DNA of 13,234 bases from NCBI GenBank assembly GCA_027620105.1, contig JAQCIA010000020.1, positions 1-13,234 of the forward strand. Reading direction: 5' to 3'. Positions within the stretch are counted from its first letter, which is position 1, and each line of letters begins with the position of its first letter. Both the position numbers and the translations under genes were made by a program. Positions 8,377-13,234 of this stretch are shown piece after piece. The notes under the pieces were generated by a model. That model saw only the letters and a program-made list of their open reading frames with translations, made no database searches and was not told where the DNA came from. Source of the DNA: Verrucomicrobiota bacterium (GTDB taxonomy: Bacteria; Verrucomicrobiota; Kiritimatiellia; UBA8416; JAIOPI01).

Positions 8377-8390
8377 TTACAAAACTGTAA
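8377..8390. promoter_or_regulatory. Inverted repeat TTACA-AAAC-TGTAA
   Basis: This dyad has 5-bp arms around a 4-bp centre within an AT-rich patch about 75 bp before the ATG at 8464. It is the third dyad of the region. It could be a regulator site, but short dyads arise easily in AT-rich sequence. Confidence 0.25.
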
Positions 8391-8463
8391 CTTTCCAACA
8401 ACTCACGACAGCTTTGGTTATGTTTTGGTCACGCACCCAATCACGCGGGACAAGAATACGCGC

Positions 8464-10038
8464 ATGAGCAAATCACCAAACCGCCCCCCCGTCCCCGAAG
8501 ATGCCCGCGCCAAGCTGGAGCTGGACATCCTCTACAAGATTTCCCAGGCCCTCGTGCTGCAACACGATACGGCCGCCCTGCTGAACGAAGTCCTGCAGAT
8601 CATGGAAAACGAAATGGGCATGTCGCGCGGCACACTCACCCTGCGCCGCGCCGACTCGGATGTCTTTCAGATCGAAGCATCCAAGGGCCTGTCCGACGAG
8701 GAGCGGCGCCGGGGCCAGTATGCGCCGGGCGAAGGCATCACCGGGCGCGTGGCCAAAACCGGCGAACACGCCCTCGTGCCGGACATCAGCAAGGATCCCC
8801 ACTTTCTGGACCGCACGAAGTCGCGCAAGCAACGCGCCGTGGCGTTTCTCTGCGTGCCCATCATTCACCACCGCCGCGTCATCGGAACGATGAGCATCGA
8901 CCGCCCCCTGGCAGCGGATGCGGAACTCCAGCGCGACCTGAAGTTCCTCAATCTCGTGGCGGATATTCTGGCGGAGGGCGTAGCCCGCATCCGCGAAGAG
9001 CGCGAGGAACGGGACAGCCTCATGGCGGAAAACCGCCAGCTGCGCGTCCAACTCGGTGATCACTATCACCCCAGCAACATGGTGGGCAATTGCAGCGCCA
9101 TGCGCCATGTCTACGAACAGATTCGCATCGTCGCCGACAGCACGGCCACCGTCCTGATCCGCGGCGAGTCGGGCACCGGCAAGGAACTGGTCTCGCGCGC
9201 CGTCCACTACAGCAGCCCGCGGAAGAACAATCCGTTTGTCGGAGTCAACTGCGCCGCACTGCCGGAATCCCTGATTGAAAGCGAACTCTTCGGCCACGAG
9301 AAAGGTGCCTTCACCGGGGCGCTGCAACAGCGGCGCGGCCGCTTTGAACTGGCCAACGGCGGCACGCTGTTCCTGGATGAAATCGGCGATATCGCCCCCA
9401 GCGTGCAGGTGCGGCTGCTGCGCGTGCTGCAGGAGCGCACGTTTGAGCGCGTGGGCGGCGATAAAAGCATCGCCGTCAACGTCCGGATCATCACCGCCAC
9501 CAGCCAGAACCTGGAAACACGCATGCGCGAAGGCCGTTTCCGCGAAGATCTGTACTACCGCCTGAACGTGTTTCCAATCCACCTCCCCGCCCTGCGGGAA
9601 CGACGCTCAGACATCATGCTCCTGGCCGACAATTTCGTGCAGAAGTACAACGGCACCTACGGTAAGCACGTGAAGCGCATCTCCACCGCCGCGATCAACA
9701 TGATGATGGCGTACCACTGGCCCGGCAATGTGCGTGAACTGGAGAACTGCATTGAGCGCGCCGTGCTGACCAGTGTCGACGATGTGGTGCACGGCTACAT
9801 GCTGCCGCCATCCCTGCAAACCGCCGACCAGACCCACACGGCCATCCTGCCCAAGGATGGCGCCAGCCTGCCCGCCATGGTGGACTCCTACGAACGGGAA
9901 ATCATCATCGATGCGCTGAAGCAGAACCGCGGCATCGCTGCCGCCGCCGCCCGGCAGTTGCAAACCACCCAGCGCGTGCTGAACTACCGCATTCGCCAGC
10001 TGGGCATCAGTCCCCGAAACTACCGCCAGAGCGCCTGA
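8464..10038 (+). CDS. GAF-domain sigma-54-dependent transcriptional activator (NifA-like architecture)
   Basis: This is a bacterial enhancer-binding protein that would use ATP to open sigma-54 RNA polymerase promoters. From the ATG at 8464 it has 524 residues. An N-terminal GAF sensor (about 20-175) leads through a charged helical linker rich in Arg/Glu to an AAA+ domain with all key motifs. These are Walker A GESGTGKE (234-241), the sigma-54-contacting GAFTGA loop (281-286), Walker B LFLDEIG (Asp305-Glu306), arginine-finger motif FREDLYYRL and GNVREL. A Fis-type helix-turn-helix closes the protein (about 480-520). An in-frame TTG at 8425 would add 13 residues but has no ribosome-binding site. 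The layout matches NifA, but no nif gene is present and the Cys motif of oxygen-sensitive NifA is absent. Its ligand and targets are unknown. Confidence 0.93.
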   Translation: MSKSPNRPPVPEDARAKLELDILYKISQALVLQHDTAALLNEVLQIMENEMGMSRGTLTLRRADSDVFQIEASKGLSDEERRRGQYAPGEGITGRVAKTGEHALVPDISKDPHFLDRTKSRKQRAVAFLCVPIIHHRRVIGTMSIDRPLAADAELQRDLKFLNLVADILAEGVARIREEREERDSLMAENRQLRVQLGDHYHPSNMVGNCSAMRHVYEQIRIVADSTATVLIRGESGTGKELVSRAVHYSSPRKNNPFVGVNCAALPESLIESELFGHEKGAFTGALQQRRGRFELANGGTLFLDEIGDIAPSVQVRLLRVLQERTFERVGGDKSIAVNVRIITATSQNLETRMREGRFREDLYYRLNVFPIHLPALRERRSDIMLLADNFVQKYNGTYGKHVKRISTAAINMMMAYHWPGNVRELENCIERAVLTSVDDVVHGYMLPPSLQTADQTHTAILPKDGASLPAMVDSYEREIIIDALKQNRGIAAAAARQLQTTQRVLNYRIRQLGISPRNYRQSA

Positions 10039-10062
10039 GACCGCTGCGCACGGCACACACGA

Positions 10063-10500
10063 TCACGCGTCGTCCGACTCTTCCAAGTTGCGCTTCTCGC
10101 GGGCCAGGCAGTCCGGGCAGATGCCGTGGGAAAATTCAATCGGCGAACGGCGGTTAATATACTCCTCGATCTGCTGCCACATCTGGCACTCGATGCGGAT
10201 TTTTTTGCAGTACGAACAGATCGTAAGGATTCCACTCACAAGCCGATGTTGTTGTATGTATGTGTTCCCAACCGTGATGATGGCACCGATCAGCAGTCCC
10301 GCCGTGGCCACGCAGCCGCGCGTGATGTCCGGGGGGCGTTCCGCCGTCCCGAATAGCAGCGCCGAGATGTCCAGCACCTCGTTTGCCCAGGTCAGCAGAA
10401 TCAACATCACGAAAACGAGACTCTGCCAAAAGGCGATAAACGTAAAACCGCGCCCGACCATGAGGCCCAGTTTCTCTTGCTCTTTCCTCGCTGACGTCAT
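10063..10500 (-). CDS. Two-helix membrane protein with a four-cysteine (zinc-ribbon-like) tail
   Basis: The 145-residue protein has a charged N-terminus, hydrophobic helices at about 19-37 and 62-82, and a cytoplasm-sized C-terminal tail. The tail reads ICSYCKKIR, then an amphipathic stretch with W and EEYI, then FSHGICPDC. Two CxxC pairs result (Cys95/Cys98 and Cys128/Cys131), with His125 nearby, a plausible metal-binding ribbon. In my knowledge of sequence families this tail usually sits at the C-terminus of PAS, receiver or kinase signalling proteins. Here it stands alone on a membrane anchor. The start at 10500 is fixed by an AGGAGA Shine-Dalgarno six bases or so upstream; a start at 10542 is less likely. 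It converges with the sigma-54 activator (24-nt gap) and diverges from the receiver protein. No enzymatic role can be assigned. Confidence 0.85.
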   Translation of the reverse strand: MTSARKEQEKLGLMVGRGFTFIAFWQSLVFVMLILLTWANEVLDISALLFGTAERPPDITRGCVATAGLLIGAIITVGNTYIQQHRLVSGILTICSYCKKIRIECQMWQQIEEYINRRSPIEFSHGICPDCLAREKRNLEESDDA

Positions 10501-10511
10501 GTATCTCCTTC
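10501..10511 (-). promoter_or_regulatory. Strong ribosome-binding site deciding the 10500 start
   Basis: On the minus strand the sequence GAAGGAGATAC directly precedes the ATG at 10500. The AGGAGA core (10509-10504) is well spaced. The upstream in-frame ATG at 10542 has nothing comparable, so the shorter protein is chosen. Confidence 0.7.
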
Positions 10512-10831
10512 GTTGCGTCGACAAAGCATCATGCACATGCACCCGGGATGCCGGCCAGCTCTTTTGGAATCCAGTTCAAGGCCTAACCCACCCGCAGGCG
10601 TCCTATGCGTGCAACGCCGCCCGGTTAATCCCCTTCAGAACAGAACGGGTGCACGCTATCCTGCCGGCGCGGACACGGCAATTTTTAACGCGCCAGAACA
10701 GGAAGAAATCAGATGTCACACGCGTTTTTGCTCGCCCTGCCCCCCCTTGTTGGTGTATACATATTTGACGGTCGGCGCGTGCTGACGCGGGTCTATGGTT
10801 CCGAAATGCTTCCAGGAAACGGGTTTCTGAC
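10512..10831. other. Divergent intergenic region between the membrane protein and the receiver-AAA+ gene
   Basis: No convincing gene is seen. Open frames on both strands here are short, lack ribosome-binding sites and resemble no family. An AT-rich patch at 10748-10770 (TTGTTGGTGTATACATATTTG) could hold promoter elements for either direction, but no well-spaced -35/-10 pair could be assigned. One weak hairpin with a T-run is listed separately. Confidence 0.6.
10662..10686 (+). terminator. Weak hairpin followed by a T-run
   Basis: TGCCG (10662-10666) and CGGCA (10676-10680) form a 5-bp stem around a 9-base loop, followed by ATTTTT. This resembles a weak intrinsic terminator on the plus strand. 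No plus-strand gene ends just upstream, so it would act on a leader, a read-through transcript from the 8464 gene, or nothing at all. Confidence 0.2.
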
Positions 10832-12121
10832 ATGGCGCGCATCTTAATCGTCGATGACGACCAGAAGTTTCTGGATGTCATCTCCAGACTCCTTGTCGGG
10901 CGCGGTTACGAGGTCTACACCACAGACAACGGCGAGATGGCTCTCCAGTGGCTTACCGAACAACCCGCAGACCTCCTGCTCTGCGACCTGAACATGAGCC
11001 CCATGTCGGGGACAGCCATCCTGAAAGTTGTCCACGAGAAGCATCCCGACTTGGCTGTCGTCATCCTCACCGGCTATGGCACGGTCGAAACCGCCATTGA
11101 GTGCCTGCGCATGGGCGCCTTCGACTACATGACCAAACCCTTCAAGGTGCAGGAACTGGTTGAAACCATCGATCGCGCGCTGGCGTGGGAACCCGGCCGC
11201 GCGCCCGATGAAGATCCCCCGGACATCACCTACCGATTGAAGGACATCGTGGCCCAGAGCGCGGCCATGCAGGATGTCTGCACCATGATCGAGCGCGTTG
11301 CCCCCACCGATGTCACCGTGCTGTTCTACGGCGAACGCGGTGTCGGCAAGCAGCTCGCCGGTCGCACCATTCACGCGGCCAGCGCCCGGCACGAAGGTCC
11401 ATTCGTCGTGGCCGATTGCGCCCATGCCACACCCCGCGAGCTGGCACGCACGCTCTTCGGCGTCGCCGGTGATTCCAGCCAGCCCGACGCCGCCCCCACC
11501 GGACTCTTCGCGCAAGCCAGCGGCGGCACCATCTGGCTCAGCGAAATCGGCGCCCTCTCGCTGGACATTCAGGAGCGCCTGCTGCGCGTCTTCAAAGAGC
11601 AAGTGATCGTGCCCGAGGGAGCCTCCAATCCGATTCCCGTGAACGTGCGTGTGCTTGCCGAAACCGCCATGAACATCGAGCACGCCGTGGGCCTCGGAGA
11701 ATTCCGCGGCGACCTCTTCGCACGCTTCGCACCCATCGCAATTGAGATCAAACCCCTCCGGGAACGCCGCGAGGACATTGTCCCACTGCTCTGGCATTGC
11801 CTGCGCCGGCACATGGGCGCCGACATCGCCCTCCCCCCCGTCGACCCCGATGCCCGCGGTCAGCTCATGCACTACGGTTGGCCGGGCAACACGCGGGAAA
11901 TCGATGACGTCGCCCGGCACATCCTGAAATCCGGTGCGCCCTCGCGCATCACCGCCAAACTCTTGCCCGAAGGCATCATGCGCGCCCTGGCCGGCGTTTC
12001 GACGTCCACGCTCAACATGGACGGCACCGGCCGCGCCAAATCACTCAAGGCTTTCTTGAGCCGCGAAACCAAGATCGCGGCCGCCTCGGCCCGCGAATCC
12101 ATGCGCACCGCCGCGAAGTGA
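10832..12121 (+). CDS. Response regulator with a degenerate sigma-54-type AAA+ domain
   Basis: The 429-residue protein has an NtrC-like layout without an output domain. The receiver (1-120) is complete: acidic pocket Asp8-Asp9-Asp10, phospho-acceptor Asp52, Thr80 and Lys102. A linker leads to an AAA+ domain (about 138-385). Walker A survives as GERGVGKQ (167-174), as do arginine-finger residues Arg292 and Arg298 and GNTREI. The GAFTGA loop is gone: between LFG (208-210) and GLF (224-226) lies GDSSQPDAAPT-type sequence. The Walker B Asp is replaced by Ser237 (IWLSEIG). The last 45 residues, with SLKAFLSRETK and then an Ala/Arg-rich stretch, show no Fis helix-turn-helix. It probably cannot activate sigma-54 polymerase and may act by protein contact. 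The ATG at 10832 begins the receiver exactly, but only a distant AGGA precedes it. Confidence 0.9.
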   Translation: MARILIVDDDQKFLDVISRLLVGRGYEVYTTDNGEMALQWLTEQPADLLLCDLNMSPMSGTAILKVVHEKHPDLAVVILTGYGTVETAIECLRMGAFDYMTKPFKVQELVETIDRALAWEPGRAPDEDPPDITYRLKDIVAQSAAMQDVCTMIERVAPTDVTVLFYGERGVGKQLAGRTIHAASARHEGPFVVADCAHATPRELARTLFGVAGDSSQPDAAPTGLFAQASGGTIWLSEIGALSLDIQERLLRVFKEQVIVPEGASNPIPVNVRVLAETAMNIEHAVGLGEFRGDLFARFAPIAIEIKPLRERREDIVPLLWHCLRRHMGADIALPPVDPDARGQLMHYGWPGNTREIDDVARHILKSGAPSRITAKLLPEGIMRALAGVSTSTLNMDGTGRAKSLKAFLSRETKIAAASARESMRTAAK

Positions 12122-12134
12122 CGGAGGCCGGTAG

Positions 12135-12154
12135 GGTCGCAAGCCACCGCGACC
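12135..12154. terminator. Hairpin without a T-run after the receiver-AAA+ gene
   Basis: GGTCGC (12135-12140) and GCGACC (12149-12154) form a perfect 6-bp GC-rich stem with an 8-base loop, beginning 14 nt after the stop codon. No T-run follows, so it may be a 3'-end stabilising or pausing structure rather than an intrinsic terminator. Confidence 0.3.
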
Positions 12155-12246
12155 GCGTATCGCGAACCCGCGCTTCCGCCCGCCATCGTTCTCTGGATTT
12201 TCCCCAGTGATCGCGCTAATGTCGTGCCCAACAGAATGCCGAACTC

Positions 12247-12252
12247 AAGGAG
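12247..12252 (+). promoter_or_regulatory. Ribosome-binding site AAGGAG for the AsmA-like gene
   Basis: AAGGAG lies 9 nt before the ATG at 12262. This is one of the few near-consensus Shine-Dalgarno sites in the window and it supports that start. Confidence 0.65.
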
Positions 12253-12261
12253 AGCTGCATC

Positions 12262-13194
12262 ATGGCAATCAGTCGACGTAAAAAAATAGCGCTGTCCGTT
12301 CTGGGCATTGTCGTGGCCCTGCTCGTGGCCACGCTCGTTGTCGTCATCTTTTATCTCGGCGCCGTTGTCAAAACCGCCGTCGAAACCGCCGGCCCAAAAT
12401 TCACCGGCGGCCCCGTCAAACTCGCATCCGCCCACATCTACCCCCTGCGCGGGAAACTGTCGCTGGAAGGGTTCGTTGTCGGGAACCCGCCCGGCTACGA
12501 CTCCTCTGACGCCATCCGCCTGGGGAGCATCAAGGTGGACATGGCGCCCATGTCGGTCACCAAGGACACCATCATCATTCACAGCGTGATCATTGATGGC
12601 CCGGAAATCACGCTCGAAGGCAATCCGTTCGGGGATAACAATCTCACCCAAATTCAAAAGAATGCCGAAGGCGCCGGTCCCGCGAAGGCGCCCCCCGCCC
12701 CCAAGAAGGCCAAACCCAAAGCCGCCCCCGCCGAACCGGAAAAGCCCGCGAAAAAAGTGATCATCGAGGATCTCGTCATCCGTAATGGCAAACTGCATTT
12801 CGGGAACGCCATATCGATTCCTTTGCCGGAAATTCACATGCGTGACATCGGTAAGGACAAGGACATGACCCTCGCCGATACGGCGTCCCTGCTGATTAAG
12901 GCACTTAAGGACAGCGCTGCGCAGACGGCGAAGGGAATCTTCAAACTGGGTGGTAAAGGATTAAAGCTCGCTGGGGACACGGCCGGCGATGCCATCGGTG
13001 CCGCGGGTCAGGTCGCGGGCGACACCGTCGGCGCGGTTGGCAATGTCGCCGGTGATGTGGCGGGCGGCGTCGGGAAAGCGGCCGGCAACACCGTTGGCGC
13101 CGCCGCCGAAGGCGTCAAGAAGCTCGGCAGTGGCCTCGGAGGCCTGCTCAAGGGTGGCAACAAGAAAGAACAGCCCGAAGAAAGCAACGAGTAG
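12262..13194 (+). CDS. Membrane-anchored AsmA-like protein with an 11-residue-repeat tail
   Basis: The 310-residue protein starts with a short basic segment (SRRKK) and one hydrophobic helix (about 9-32), so most of it should lie in the periplasm. The next part (about 35-135) has the alternating beta-strand pattern of AsmA-type proteins, with a GKLSLEGFVVGNPPGY motif and a VIIDGPEITLEGN strand. A Lys/Pro/Ala linker (136-165) interrupts it before a second strand region with IEDLVIRNGKLHF and IPLPEIHMRDIGK. Residues 237-280 are four 11-residue Gly/Ala repeats (xGxxAGxxxGx), followed by a Lys/Glu-rich end. From memory, similar proteins occur in Verrucomicrobia and Planctomycetes. AsmA relatives serve in outer-membrane assembly or lipid transport, but this protein is short and its role is unknown. 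It follows the receiver-AAA+ gene by 140 nt. Confidence 0.82.
   Translation: MAISRRKKIALSVLGIVVALLVATLVVVIFYLGAVVKTAVETAGPKFTGGPVKLASAHIYPLRGKLSLEGFVVGNPPGYDSSDAIRLGSIKVDMAPMSVTKDTIIIHSVIIDGPEITLEGNPFGDNNLTQIQKNAEGAGPAKAPPAPKKAKPKAAPAEPEKPAKKVIIEDLVIRNGKLHFGNAISIPLPEIHMRDIGKDKDMTLADTASLLIKALKDSAAQTAKGIFKLGGKGLKLAGDTAGDAIGAAGQVAGDTVGAVGNVAGDVAGGVGKAAGNTVGAAAEGVKKLGSGLGGLLKGGNKKEQPEESNE
12970..13101 (+). repeat. Four in-frame 33-nt units coding 11-residue repeats
   Basis: The units cover residues 237-247, 248-258, 259-269 and 270-280 of the AsmA-like protein. Each follows the pattern x-G-x-x-A-G-[DN]-x-x-G-[AG]. The repeat is clear at protein level but diverged at DNA level, so it is old rather than a recent slippage event. 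An 11-residue period fits an amphipathic helix of three turns per repeat. Confidence 0.65.
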
Positions 13195-13234
13195 CGTTAC
13201 GTTCAGTTCGACAAGTTCGCCGGGAGGGGCAGGT

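Larger units (their letters stand above)
7800..8463. other. Divergent intergenic region between purF and the sigma-54 activator
   Basis: No clearly real gene is seen in this stretch of over 600 bases. The purF-side part is GC-rich and includes a doubtful small ORF or gene remnant on the minus strand (7987-8240) and three GAATTC words at 7983-8015. From about 8260 the base composition becomes markedly more AT-rich, as expected of a promoter region. It contains a promoter-like pair and three short inverted repeats. Regulatory signals for both the leftward purF operon and the rightward regulator gene should lie here. Confidence 0.7.

Noticed and set aside
8473..9582. Minus-strand open frame opposite the sigma-54 activator
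   Set aside because: The plus strand carries the complete GAF-AAA+-Fis motif set; the antisense product has none.
8464..10038. Calling the regulator nifA
   Set aside because: The domain order agrees, but no nitrogen-fixation gene is present and GAF-type activators of this layout serve many roles.
10765..10799. Promoter TTGACG...TATGGT before the receiver-AAA+ gene
   Set aside because: The hexamers are about 23 bp apart, too far for a sigma-70 promoter.
10603..10881. Small minus-strand ORF of 92 codons in the divergent spacer
   Set aside because: It starts inside the receiver gene, has no ribosome-binding site and shows no recognisable motif.
10844..12837. Minus-strand open frames opposite the receiver-AAA+ and AsmA-like genes
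   Set aside because: They are Gly/Asp/His-rich antisense shadows, and one spans two unrelated plus-strand genes.

Overview
The window is GC-rich (about 60% by eye) bacterial chromosome. It carries a leftward block of nucleotide-biosynthesis genes on the minus strand (positions 203-7799) and a rightward, signalling-rich block (8464-13194). Four features suggest a member of the PVC superphylum (Verrucomicrobiota, Kiritimatiellota or Lentisphaerota): the GC content, a GAF-type sigma-54 activator, a membrane protein with a YCKKIR...SHGICPxC zinc-ribbon-like tail, and an AsmA-like protein with a Lys/Pro/Ala linker and a Gly/Ala helical tail. This placement is an inference from family resemblance; there is no rRNA or other marker to confirm it.

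Left block, in transcription order: purF (7799-6336), pyrG (6320-4704), carB (4662-1372) and carA (1369-203). Gaps are 15 nt and 41 nt, and carB and carA abut, so this looks like one operon. All of its products belong to glutamine-amidotransferase systems: PurF starts purine synthesis, CarAB starts pyrimidine and arginine synthesis, and PyrG makes CTP. The catalytic residues of each are visible and nothing looks broken. At the far left, bases 1-219 hold the Pro-rich C-terminal end of a plus-strand gene that runs 17 nt into carA, tail to tail.

Centre: the roughly 660-nt divergent region between purF and the sigma-54 activator has no clear gene. It holds a weak possible purF promoter, a possible small exported-protein ORF or remnant with a frame switch, three EcoRI-type GAATTC words within 33 bp, a promoter-like pair and three short dyads upstream of the activator.

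Right block: an intact GAF-AAA+-Fis regulator (8464-10038) faces a small two-helix membrane protein with a four-cysteine tail (10500-10063). Divergent from the latter is a receiver-AAA+ protein (10832-12121). Its receiver is intact, but its AAA+ domain has lost the GAFTGA loop and the Walker B aspartate, and it has no recognisable Fis-type DNA-binding domain. Last is a membrane-anchored AsmA-like protein (12262-13194) with four 11-residue repeats in its tail. The final 40 bases contain a purine-rich GGGAGGGG that could be the ribosome-binding site of a gene beyond the edge.

I see no mobile element, CRISPR array, tRNA, rRNA or recognisable defence system. The most unusual items are the degenerate response regulator and the free-standing membrane zinc-ribbon-like protein beside it.
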